The notes under the pieces: model-generated | Told to the model about the DNA's origin: nothing | The model's database searches: none | What the model saw: the letters and a program-made list of their open reading frames with translations, nothing else | Shown: positions 20,789 through 29,931 of the stretch, one piece after another | Layout of the letters: each line of letters begins with the position of its first letter | Numbering within the stretch: the stretch's first letter is position 1 | Assembly (NCBI GenBank): GCA_006386115.1 | Contig: VFIW01000012.1 | Span: 1 to 64,000, forward strand | Direction of reading: 5' to 3' | DNA: 64,000 nt | Source of the DNA: Globisporangium splendens | Taxonomy: Eukaryota > Oomycota > Peronosporomycetes > Pythiales > Pythiaceae | Program-made: the position numbers and the translations under genes

Positions 20789-21718
20789 ATGTCACCGCAT
20801 GCGCCTGCTTCGCAGGTGGCTGGGGGCATGAGACCGGTGAGGGTCGCACCCGAGCAGGAGGAGGGAGACACGCTGGTTGCTGCTGGTTTGGGTGATTCTT
20901 CGGAGGAGGAGGAGGAGGGGGAGCCTCGGCCGAAGCGACGACGCTTGCGCCGTGTTGATGAAGGCGACGAGCAGGAGGAGGAGAAGGAGGAGGAGTTCGA
21001 GGAGCATGTTGTTGCGCGGGTGTTGAATCGTCGTGGCGACGGCAGCTTGCGCGAGTACTTGATCCAGTGGGAGGACCAGTCGTCTGAGTGGATGGCTGTC
21101 GCTGATCTCGGCAACTGCTTCGAGCTCTTGAAGGCGTACGACCGGTACCTCGAGGAGCATCCAGAGCGCAATGTGTCTTATGCCGAGTTCGTCAGCTCGG
21201 ACCTCCCGTCCATCCAGTTGATGGCTGACAGTCCGAAGGACGACTGTGCTCTCCACGCAGTACAAATGGCGTTTGAGCTGATGGGCGGCTTGGATAGGGA
21301 TGTCGTGACGCTGAGGCGTCGGTCGGAGAAGTTTCTCCGTCGGATGACCCTCAGCGACTCTGGTCGGTTCGGCGGGTTGAAATACTCCCAGCTCGTGAAG
21401 TTTCTCCGCGAGGAAGTTCCTCACACCGGGTGGGGGATTAGCTTGGACGTTTTCAACAGGAACTGGTACAAGGGCAAGGGCTCCGGACCACTGGGGGTCG
21501 CGCAGCTGGCTTGGCGCACTGTTGATCCGATTGAAGATGGCGTTTACCTCGTGTACGCACTCAAGACCTCCCGACGCGGCCACTGCATCGCAATGAAGAA
21601 GGAGGGGGGGAAGATGGTCGTGCGGGAGAATGGCGTAACCCAAGGCATCATGACCCAGACGTGGATCCGAAGCATCTGCACTGTTCGTCGGATCTTGCTC
21701 CGGTTTGGTGCATGGTAG
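20789..21718 (+). CDS. Chromodomain protein with C-terminal cysteine-peptidase-like domain
   Basis: 309 aa counted from the first ATG in frame (20789); the frame is open further upstream into the RS-rich repeat. Residues 26-71 are acidic with a nuclear-localisation-like PRPKRRRLRR at 47-56. Residues 72-121 fit a chromodomain (EEHVVARVLNRR, YLIQWEDQSSEWM, then NCFELLKAYDRY). The C-terminal half has DDCALHAVQMAFELMG (Cys153), GVYLVYALK, RGHCIAMKK (His265) and VRENG (Asn281). This order of Cys, His and Asn is compatible with a papain-fold peptidase, but that is unproven. The gene lies inside LINE E4, antisense to it, between the ORF2 stop and the 3' end. It could be a captured host gene, a gene of another transposon, or an accessory LINE gene. 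A chromodomain could read histone methylation and bias chromatin targeting; this is inference. Confidence 0.7.
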   Translation: MSPHAPASQVAGGMRPVRVAPEQEEGDTLVAAGLGDSSEEEEEGEPRPKRRRLRRVDEGDEQEEEKEEEFEEHVVARVLNRRGDGSLREYLIQWEDQSSEWMAVADLGNCFELLKAYDRYLEEHPERNVSYAEFVSSDLPSIQLMADSPKDDCALHAVQMAFELMGGLDRDVVTLRRRSEKFLRRMTLSDSGRFGGLKYSQLVKFLREEVPHTGWGISLDVFNRNWYKGKGSGPLGVAQLAWRTVDPIEDGVYLVYALKTSRRGHCIAMKKEGGKMVVRENGVTQGIMTQTWIRSICTVRRILLRFGAW

Positions 21719-21827
21719 GTCGTGTAGCGACGAGTCTTTTTGCATATCCCTCAAGTTTCGGGTTTTCAAGTGACAGCACATTGAAAAAGCTTGATTGAAC
21801 CTCCACGTCGCTTGTCCGTTCCGGGCG
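21719..21827. other. Gap between the chromodomain gene and the E4 ORF2 stop
   Basis: About 109 bp between the convergent ends of the two genes. No clear signal beyond a short T run. Confidence 0.5.
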
Positions 21828-24800
21828 TTACACTTCACGGTGACGGACACTCAGCGCAGTTGGGTTCTTTTCCATAAATTCTTTGAATCCTTGGTGTTGT
21901 GTCATCTTGGTGAGGATTGCTTGTTGAGCCGTCTGTTGGTCAGCGTCGTATCGGCGTCGGAGGCTGTGTCTGAAGTGTGCGCTCGCTGTCGCAAAGATGA
22001 TCGTCATCGCAGGAATCGCCGGGGTCGGCTGTCTTCCGTCGAACGAGCATCGGTTGCGATCCGACCAGAGGAAGTGGAGTGTCACCGCGCGTAGCGTGTG
22101 CCACATGTCGTACACAATGCCCTCGCTATCTACCCACTCGACACACACGTTCGGATTCTTCCCGAGCGCGACACTCAGCCAAGTCGGCCTCGATCGGATG
22201 AGCGGGGCCATGAGTTGACCGATGTGCTCCCAGAGCTGGGAGGCAAGCACACACTCGAAGAATAAGTGCTGCTCCGTCTCGATTGCAATGCATCCGTCGC
22301 GAACACAGCGTTGGATGCCAGGATGTGACGCCTCCAGAAACCAGAACCGCGAGCGCACCGGCAGAAGACGGAACGCGAGGCGGAACTGCAGGTCTTCGAA
22401 CACGGGCAGCAAGATATTGCGCAGGTGCTTGGAGTACTTGACGAATGCCTTGATCTGCCCGTCGCCTACTCGCTGGGAGTGTATCGTCATCGGATGCGGC
22501 TTTGTCGGTGTCGTTGGCGTCCACACCACGCGGAGAAGCGCCGACCTTGGGATCGCTGGGACCAAGCACGTCTTCACCCCATTCTTGCAGCCGAGATGCG
22601 GCAGCAGTCGTCTCACACCACCAGGTGGCTGTAGAACTAGCTGCGCCGCACCAAGTCGCTCGACGATCTGAGTCGCTTCCTTGTGCAGAGCTCGCAGCCA
22701 TTTCACCTGTTGTCCAGGCGTGACAGACGCGAGCGTGAAGTCCATGTGACGCTGGACGAAGTCCTGCTGGGATGGCCAAGCACAACCTTCGCTCATGAAG
22801 TCGGCGAGCGACCGCACTCCGAAGACTCTTGACACGTGCAGTCTGAAACTCCGTTGGGGTTCAACCACCATCCCGATGCACCGGCGGTGCGCCGCACTGG
22901 TGCTGGATCGTGTTCTTTGCTCAAAGTGGAGTTCCGCGTCCGAGTGGAACCAGATCGGCTGCCGAAGACCGTACCAAGCGCGCTCGTCCGAGGGAAGGTC
23001 GTGCCAATTGATCTCCCAGCGAATCTTGTACCACCAGACCCAAGTCGCTCGCCACCACGCCGAAGTCAGTCTCCACTTGATCATGTCTCCATGTCGGAGC
23101 GGAGAGATCGTGAGGAAGTCGAGTGTTTTGCAGCCGCCAGTGCGAGGAAGAACGAGCTTGAGCATCTCCGTGCTCGCTGTCGTCCAGTTCCGCACACCAT
23201 CTGCAGTCGCAGCTCGCATGAACTGCAGTACAAGCTGAAGACGTTGCCGCTTGAGGTGTGCTTCCAGGCTTGGGATCTGCAGTCCACCGTCACTCCGTTG
23301 TTGATACAAGAACTCGCGAGGGATGAGCTGGATGTGCGATGCGTCGCGGTCGTGCTTCCGACTCAGCACGAACCGGTTCAGCATCGACTGCCACCTCCTC
23401 ACGACTGCCAGGGGGATCGACACGTGTTGTGTGTAATGCCACAGCCGGGAGAGCACCATCGTTTGAGCTACCAAGAGCCGGCCACGAAGCGTTCTCGCAC
23501 GTCGGTACCAAGCCTTGAAGCCGTCATAGAAGCGCTGCTCGAGGAACTCGACGATGTTGTCGTCCATGGGTGATTGGCTGAACGGGATGCCGAGGTACTT
23601 CACCGTCTCCGTGCGACCGAGCACATGCACTCCGGGGAGCAGCGGGCAGTCTTGGTTGCGGTTGAGCGCCAGCAGCATCGACTTGGACAGGTTGAGCTTC
23701 GCGCCGGAGCCTCTGCAGTACTCTTCCACGATCCCGAGCTGCGCCTGCAGGTTTGCAATCGAGCTGCCGAGAAGAGTCGAGTCGTCCGCGAAGAACGTGC
23801 TCGTGGCGGTGTGGTCTGCGTTGAGACACACTCCAAACTCTTCGTGGGACCGCAGCAGGTTGCCGAGCGGCTCGATGGTCAAGACGAAGAGCAGCGCGGA
23901 CAACGGATCGCCTTGCTTCACTCCTCGCGTCGGATGTAGCGCGGGTTGGATGTTCTGGTTGATGAGAAGATGCGCTTGCGGGTCAGTATACAGGAGCTTT
24001 ATCCACTGAGTAAACTCCGAGCCGAACCCCATTCGCTCGAGCAGCCGGAACATGTAGTCCCAGTTGACTCGGTCGAACGCCTTCTCGAAGTCCAAGAACA
24101 GCGCGTACGCTTCTTCATCCAGGCTGGTCACCAAGTCTTGCAGATCCGCGAGGAACCGAACGTGGTGGTGAATCGAGCGACCCTTGACGAATCCCTTTTG
24201 GTCGGGGTGGATCAAGTCGAGGATCACTTGTTGCAGTCGGTACGTCAGCGCCTTCGACAGCACCTTCACATCGACCTGCACGAGTGCGATGGGTCGGTAG
24301 TTGCCAGGCTGCGCTCGCGAACCCTTCTTGTGCAGCAGCACCACTGCCGACTTGCGTTGAGATGGAAGCAGCACGCCGCGTCGAAGCCGATCGTTGAACA
24401 CGATGCTCAAGCACTCGCCAAACACGTCCGGAGCGACCTGGTAGAAACCAGCCGTCAATCCGTCCATGCCAGGAGCCGACGTTGCCTTCATGTGGCGGAT
24501 CGCGCTTGCTATATCTGCAGCGGTGACCGGCGCATCCAGGATGGCACGGTCAATTTCCGAAACGAAGCGTACGACCGAGTCGAGAAGCTTGTGTTGCATG
24601 GCGTCGTCGGGTGGAGGAGCTCTTCCTGCTGGACTATCGGGGTCTCCCATCTCGGACCCCAGTGTTCCAGGAAGCGGAGAGAGATCTCGTGAGGGTTTGT
24701 TGAGACACTTCCACTCGGTGTCATCACCTCCTCGATCGAGACCCTTCGCAAGCTCGTGTCCAGCGGACGGAAGAAGTGCTTGGTCGACTTTTCGGAGTTG

Positions 24801-25957
24801 GCCGCTTGGAAGTCGAACGCAGTGTCCTGGTTGAATTGGCTCGTCCTCGTGACCGTCTCCTTGTAGTTACGCATGGCTTCGTCGAACAGTTCTCGGGACG
24901 AGTCACCCGAAGACACGCGGTAACGGGCGGCAGCCTGGTCGAGCGCGATTCTCGCCTCCTCGACAGCCTGCGAATCTTGTTGCCGCAGCTTCTTCTGGAC
25001 GTCTTGCAGCTGGGTCTTGATGCTCGCCTTCCACTGCTCCCAGACATTGCCAGGGTTGGTCGCGGCGCACAGCTTCTCCAGAACGATGTCTGCTTCTCGC
25101 TCGATAGCTGATACTACGACTGGATACTCCAGCAGGTAGCGCGGAAACTTCCAGTACCCTCGACCGTGCATCTGGGAGCCCGACCGGAAGCTCACACTGT
25201 GTGCGAGGTGGTCGCCAGCATGCTTCGGCAGGAAGTACTTGGAGTCGTCGTAGAAGCGCCCGTAGAAGTCCTCCGACAGCAAGATGTAGTCGAGTCGGTT
25301 CTTCCGAGGAAGGGGACCAGTGAAGACTCGCTTGGTGTCGTAGTGGATCCGCCATGCATCGACCACACCGAGTTTCGCCAACCACTCGAGGCAGCTGGAT
25401 CGACCGGGGTCGTAGCGCAAGTCGGGGGAGGAGGAGTCGAGTCTCGGGTCCAGCGGGGTGTTCAGATCTCCCAACACGAAGTGCGTCGCTTGATCCTCGA
25501 ATCCCTCGGTGTCCAGACTCGAGAAGAATTGTTGCTTTTCGTGTCTGTCGACCGGCGCGTACACGTTGTGGATGTAGATGGGAGCACACTCGACCATCAC
25601 CTTCACGACGAGATAGCGACCAGACACCGACAGACTGGGAAGTTCAACAGCCGTGTCAAAGCCAGGGAAGTCGGAGCGGAGCACCGTGAGTACTCCATTG
25701 CTCCTTCTTCGCGTGGGTCGATGCAGCTGCGTGTTGGGATCGTCCACGAAGACTCGGTGCTTGAAGCTCGAGTCGAGGTGGAACTTGAAATTGGAAAGAT
25801 GGGTGCTGTCCCCGAACTTGGTTTCTTGGACGCACGCCATTGAATACATGGAGAGCATGTTCTCGATAAATAGGTGACCGTTCTTCTTGATGCCGTTGGT
25901 GTTCACGGTCAAAACACTAACGTTGCTCCATGAGGTGGAAGCCACTGATGGTTTGGC
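21828..25957 (-). pseudogene. E4 ORF2: endonuclease-reverse transcriptase with a 1-bp deletion
   Basis: The endonuclease part (SNVSVLTVNTNGIKK, CVQETKFGD, NVYAPVD, GDLNTPLDP, RLDYILLSE, GDHLAHS) is open to about 24660. There a C-run has four C (24657-24660) where other copies have five, shifting the frame at FLEHWG. From 24650 the correct frame is open to the stop at 21830-21828. It includes APGMDGLTAGFYQ, LDFEKAFDRV, GVKQGDPLSALL, FFADDSTLLGS, the CVRDGCIAIETEQHLFFEC zinc-binding-like motif and WSDRNRCSFDG. A homopolymer slip is the only lesion seen. ORF2 begins at the ORF1/ORF2 overlap (GCCAAA at 25957-25952) without ATG. Confidence 0.88.
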
Positions 25958-28607
25958 ACCGAGTGGCCAGACCGCCCGCAACCATCACCACATTGCCGTC
26001 CACGACTTGGAGCTTGAGCACCGAGGAGTCGTCCGGGTAGCACCCGTCAAGCTTCTGGAGCGATTCAAGATCTTCCAACAAACGACCTTGCCACTGTACT
26101 TCGCTCCATTGCTGCATGCAGAACGAGCCGAGGTCCGACCGCAGGAGCCGAAGGAGAGTGTTCGGGTGGAGAAGTCGCGTGTGGTGCGCTGGGACCCACT
26201 CGACCGGCTGGCCAGTGAGGTACTGGATCCAGTGGTCGTTGCTGAAGATCGTCGGCGCGATCGACATGAGCATGAGCTCGAATATACCAAGAGCTTTGGT
26301 CGCGCGAGAGAGCTCGGTAATCGAAGAGGACGATGTCCACCACTTCGCGCACGTCTTGATGATCTCGCTGCGCTTGGGCGGGACCGTCGAGCCCATGAGC
26401 TTCTTCCACTTCGCGCTGAATGTCGTGTCGTCGCCGGGTTGCGTCGCACAGAAGACGCGGTTGATCACGTGCAGCTGTGCGAGATCACCGATCTCCTGCC
26501 CGCTTCCAGCCATCTTCAGCGCCAGTGCGCTGTTGAAGGCGAGTGGACACTCGACCGCTTTCTTCATGATGTGGTCAGGGTTCGTAGCGTTCTCAAGAAG
26601 CTTGCACACTCCGTTGACCTTTTTGTCCGCTTCCGCGAGACGATCAGGGATGACGTTGAGAAGCGCCGTGTTCTCGTCGTTGAGCATTGCTTCCGTCACC
26701 TCGATGACGGGCGATGCCTTGGACGCCTTCTTGATCTTCGTGTGGTGCTTCTCGACGAAGAAAGCAGATTCGGTCGAGGTCTTCACCGCGTCTGGACGCT
26801 TCACATCGACGGGAGCAACATGGTATCGAACGCCGTACTTCTTGTCAGCAGTCACGTTCTTCGACTCGAACGTGACCTCCATCAACTGAAGCACTTGGAA
26901 GTAGTTGGCGGTGGCGACACCATCGAGAGGCTGCGACTGCTGCTTGACCATGAGGTTGGAGAAGTCGACTTCGTTGCGCGAGCGCTTCTTCTTGTTCGAG
27001 ACGGTTTTGAAGCCGTCGTCGGGTCCGTTGGTCAGCAAGAGGGGCTTCTTCGGAGCCTTGGGGCTGCTGGGTGGAGTGATCTTGCCATTCGAGTCGTTGA
27101 ACGTCGAGATCGAGAGCGCGTCGTCGGACTTGGCTGGCAGGTTGGAGAGCTGGTTGGCAGCAGGAGACTGGCCATGCTGAGCTCCTTGCTGGAGCTGGGC
27201 TTCCCGGTTCTTCGCTTCCTCAACTGCCTTCTGCAGCGAGGTTTGCTTTGGCATCGTCGTCGGGCCCGCGGCTTGCGCGTACGTCGCTGGACGCTGCTGT
27301 TGCTGTTGTTGCGACGCTGGTTCAGACGGGGGGAACACACTCTCAGGCGTGCCAAGGTCGAGACCGTGGTGCGAACGGTAGCCGAACGGCAGTCGCTCGG
27401 ACTGGTACGGCGCGTTCTTGCCGTGCGCGGGATGGAGCTTGTTGTCAAAGAGCACTTGATCGCAGACGGAGCCGTTGATCATCAGCGCGCTTGGACACGA
27501 GTTCGACAGGAAGTAGACACGCCACGTCGCGGACGTGATGCCGGTCACAAGGTTCACTTCGCGGAACGTGTCGTACACGGGCTTGCACCCTAGCAGGAAC
27601 AAGCGCTGCAGGATGAGGTCCGTGTTCGTGTCGGAATCCACGTTAGCGATGTCGATGAAGTACTTCGCGCTCAGGACGTCGAACTCCTTGAACATGAAGA
27701 CGCCACCGAGGATGTTCACTTGCGTGCGCTCCAGGAGGAGACACGCTTCCTTCGACTTGACCTTGACGCGCAGGTTGCCACCGGGGAGCTTGGAGACTTG
27801 GCCGATCTCGTAGGTCGTGTACAGACGCTCGAGGACTTCACTTCCGTGGCTCTTGCCGGACAACGACGCCATGATCTTCTGAAGCGGAGTCTTCGCGAAG
27901 GTCCGTCCAGTGTCGATCACCATGTCGTATCTGGCGCGCGGCAGTGCATACGGACGCGCTTGCTCCATGCGAGACGCGATGAACGACCAGTCACCGCCTG
28001 CGGCGTACTGACGCTCAATCGCTTCGATGTCGCAGGCTAGAGGCTTTGGGGTCTCCACGCGACGGCGCGCAGCTGCAGCTTCGGCGTGGTCGCGACGGAG
28101 GTGTTCTTGCTGCGAGAGCACGTCCGCCATCGTCGGACGCGGGTCTACGCGAGGAAGCGAGGCGGCGTCAGGCGCTTGCGGGGGCCCCATCGACTCGTCA
28201 TCGGAAGGCGAATCGGGCGCAGCGGGTGGGAGGATCGACCTGTCATCGAGCGCATGCGCATTGGATGGCGAGTCAGGAACGGCAGGCGGTGCGCTCATAT
28301 GCACATCAAGTCCATCGTCACTCGATCCCGTCGGCGCAGAGGCCGGGAGAGAAGGCGACGCGGAAGCCGGTGGCGACGGAGGCGCAGCAGAGGGAGGGGA
28401 CATGAGAACGCGTGGCGTGGTGCCCGGAGAGCCACCCATCGGAGATTCGGATCGCTCCAAATTTTTCAAGGGGGATGGGCCGACCTTGGAACCAGGCTGG
28501 ATACTGGGTGCGGACCCCGAATCTTGGCTAGGTGCGACACGTGGAGGCACGACAGGCGGAGACGAGGGGACGACGAGAGGAGCAGCGGCGGCAGTCGGAG
28601 GTTCCAT
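25917..28607 (-). CDS. E4 ORF1 (896 aa), natural stop lost
   Basis: Complete ORF1. The ATG at 28607-28605 (CCCC-ATG-G, same context as in E5-E8) starts MEPPTAAAAPLVVP, a Pro/Ala/Ser-rich N-terminus unlike that of E5. The conserved core follows: EAIERQYAAGGDWSFIASR, YDMVIDTGR, NLRVKVKSKEACLLLE, TWRVYFLSNSCPSAL and HPAHGKNAPYQSERL. A KKKRSRNE patch and the long C-terminal domain come next. The stop present in every other copy (TGC-TAA) is TGC-CAA here, so the protein is extended by 12 residues into the ORF2 region and ends at 25919-25917. The frame also stays open upstream of the ATG into the tRNA, which I regard as chance. Confidence 0.85.
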   Translation of the reverse strand: MEPPTAAAAPLVVPSSPPVVPPRVAPSQDSGSAPSIQPGSKVGPSPLKNLERSESPMGGSPGTTPRVLMSPPSAAPPSPPASASPSLPASAPTGSSDDGLDVHMSAPPAVPDSPSNAHALDDRSILPPAAPDSPSDDESMGPPQAPDAASLPRVDPRPTMADVLSQQEHLRRDHAEAAAARRRVETPKPLACDIEAIERQYAAGGDWSFIASRMEQARPYALPRARYDMVIDTGRTFAKTPLQKIMASLSGKSHGSEVLERLYTTYEIGQVSKLPGGNLRVKVKSKEACLLLERTQVNILGGVFMFKEFDVLSAKYFIDIANVDSDTNTDLILQRLFLLGCKPVYDTFREVNLVTGITSATWRVYFLSNSCPSALMINGSVCDQVLFDNKLHPAHGKNAPYQSERLPFGYRSHHGLDLGTPESVFPPSEPASQQQQQQRPATYAQAAGPTTMPKQTSLQKAVEEAKNREAQLQQGAQHGQSPAANQLSNLPAKSDDALSISTFNDSNGKITPPSSPKAPKKPLLLTNGPDDGFKTVSNKKKRSRNEVDFSNLMVKQQSQPLDGVATANYFQVLQLMEVTFESKNVTADKKYGVRYHVAPVDVKRPDAVKTSTESAFFVEKHHTKIKKASKASPVIEVTEAMLNDENTALLNVIPDRLAEADKKVNGVCKLLENATNPDHIMKKAVECPLAFNSALALKMAGSGQEIGDLAQLHVINRVFCATQPGDDTTFSAKWKKLMGSTVPPKRSEIIKTCAKWWTSSSSITELSRATKALGIFELMLMSIAPTIFSNDHWIQYLTGQPVEWVPAHHTRLLHPNTLLRLLRSDLGSFCMQQWSEVQWQGRLLEDLESLQKLDGCYPDDSSVLKLQVVDGNVVMVAGGLATRCQTISGFHLMEQR

Positions 28608-28691
28608 GGGGAAGGTCGAGAGGGCGGCGGTAGCGGCGGGAGGGGTTCTTCTGGAAGTCGACTTGAGGGGTTGCCGGCAAATTGAGTAGTT
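28608..28691 (-). promoter_or_regulatory. E4 5' UTR, head-to-head with tRNA-Phe
   Basis: 84 bp between the tRNA start and the ORF1 ATG. The terminal sequence next to the tRNA (CAAATTGAGTAGTT, then tRNA, on the plus strand) is conserved in all full-length LINEs and in S1/S2. Any element promoter must lie here, within the divergent tRNA gene, or inside ORF1. Confidence 0.6.
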
Positions 28692-28695
28692 GCCT

Positions 28696-28753
<58 letters not shown>

Positions 28754-28764
28754 GGGTCGCGGCA
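28692..28764 (+). tRNA. tRNA-Phe (anticodon GAA), copy 3
   Basis: Identical to the other tRNA-Phe copies. The 5' flank is the 5' end of LINE E4, so this gene was restored by the target-site duplication. Confidence 0.93.
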
Positions 28765-28765
28765 C

Positions 28766-28770
28766 TTTTT
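28766..28770 (+). terminator. Pol III terminator of tRNA-Phe copy 3
   Basis: TTTTT run directly after the tRNA. Confidence 0.8.
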
Positions 28771-28921
28771 GCTTTTCTTGCTTGGCTGCTTGCTGTTGTG
28801 CTGTGTTCTTTCTTGTTTGTATTTCGTCTGCCGAGCTCACTTGTCGTGTGTGTATGCTGTTTGGTTGGTTGGGCATGCGTTGTGTGTGTTCTAAACCACT
28901 TGGTGTGTCGTGTGCGTGCGT

Positions 28922-28983
28922 TGTTTTTGTATTTTTGTATTTTTGTATTTTTGTATTTTTGTATTTTTGTATTTTTGCTTTTG
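28922..28983. repeat. (GTATTTTT)n microsatellite in spacer 3
   Basis: Seven or so nearly perfect 8-bp units. Confidence 0.9.
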
Positions 28984-29285
28984 TTGAAGAGGGGGGACGA
29001 GAGCAAGACACGAAGAACTGCAAACAGACGGTGGTCCCAACAACAGAAAGAGAGGTTCGACCAGTGCCGTGGCCGACAGTCCACTGCGGGGAAACGAGTG
29101 GGTGGTCAGACGATTGAAGCGCACGGGAGGCGAAAGCGATGACCAAGGAGGTCGGTTGTGGCGCGGGAAGCGTGTAGGTGAAGTGTGGCGCTTGCATGTG
29201 AGGTGGGTGCAGTATAAATTTGTAGAGTGCGTGTTGTTGTTTGTGTGGTGTTTTTGAGAGAGAGTGGTGAGTGGGCGAGTTCGTC

Positions 29286-29289
29286 GCCT

Positions 29290-29347
<58 letters not shown>

Positions 29348-29358
29348 GGGTCGCGGCA
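29286..29358 (+). tRNA. tRNA-Phe (anticodon GAA), copy 4, native leader
   Basis: The only complete tRNA gene here whose upstream flank is array spacer (GGGCGAGTTCGTC) and not an element end. Sequence identical to the other three copies, including U4-C69, so that mismatch is not a by-product of element insertion at this particular gene. Confidence 0.94.
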
Positions 29359-29359
29359 C

Positions 29360-29364
29360 TTTTT
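29360..29364 (+). terminator. Pol III terminator of tRNA-Phe copy 4
   Basis: TTTTT run directly after the tRNA. Confidence 0.8.
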
Positions 29365-29514
29365 GCTTTTCTTGCTTGGCTGCTTGCTGTTGTGCTGTGT
29401 TCTTTCTTGTTTGTATTTCGTCTGCCGAGCTCACTTGTCGTGTGTGTATGCTGTTTGGTTGGTTGGGCATGCGTTGAGTGTGTTCTAAACCACTTGGTGT
29501 GTCGTGTGCGTGCG

Positions 29515-29608
29515 TTGTTTTTGTGTATTTTTGTATTTTTGTATTTTTGTATTTTTGTATTTTTGTATTTTTGTATTTTTGTATTTTTGTTTTTTTGTTT
29601 TTTTGTGC
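29515..29608. repeat. (GTATTTTT)n microsatellite in spacer 4
   Basis: About eight perfect units followed by GTTTTTTT variants. Confidence 0.9.
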
Positions 29609-29914
29609 TTTTGTTGAAGAGGGGGACGAGAGCAAGACACGAAGAACTGCAAACAGACGGTGGTCCCAACAACAGAAAGAGAGATTCGACCAGTGCCGTG
29701 GCCGACAGTCCACTGCGGGGAAACGAGTGGGTGGTCAGACGATTGAAGCGCACGGGAGGCGAAAGCGATGACCAAGGAGGTCGGTTGTGGCGCGGGAAGC
29801 GTGTAGGTGAAGTGTGGCGCTTGCATGTGAGGTGGGTGCAGTATAAATTTGTAGAGTGCGTGTTGTTGTTTGTGTGGTGTTTTTGAGAGAGAGTGGTGAG
29901 TGGGCGAGTTCGTC

Positions 29915-29931
29915 GCCTCGATAGCTCAGTT
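29915..29931 (+). pseudogene. tRNA-Phe 5' stub left of E5
   Basis: Native spacer upstream, tRNA nt 1-17, then the E5 3' end GAAAGTTGTC. Confidence 0.95.

Larger units (their letters stand above)
20078..28691 (-). mobile_element. E4: full-length LINE with an antisense chromodomain gene in its 3' region
   Basis: 8.6-kb copy with both ends: the 3' end at the stub (20078) and the 5' end directly before a complete tRNA-Phe (28692). It has ORF1 (28607-25917), ORF2 (25957-21828, one frameshift) and an unusually long 3' region of 1750 bp. That region contains an oppositely oriented chromodomain gene. The 3'-terminal 100 bp match E5/E6, including ACTATACTACTCTAGTATAC. Confidence 0.92.
28765..29285. 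other. tRNA-Phe array spacer 3
   Basis: Same spacer as at 12237, with a (GTATTTTT)n array at 28922-28983 and TATAAAT at 29213-29219, 73 bp before the next tRNA. This is the only spacer in the window that leads into an uninterrupted tRNA gene. Confidence 0.8.
29359..29914. other. tRNA-Phe array spacer 4
   Basis: Same spacer, with a longer T-rich microsatellite at 29515-29608 and TATAAAT at 29842-29848. No gene seen. Confidence 0.8.

Noticed and set aside
25917..29084. E4 ORF1 extended upstream through the tRNA-Phe gene to 1055 codons
   Set aside because: The extension reads antisense through the tRNA and spacer. The ATG at 28607 has the same context and distance to the element end as in the other copies.
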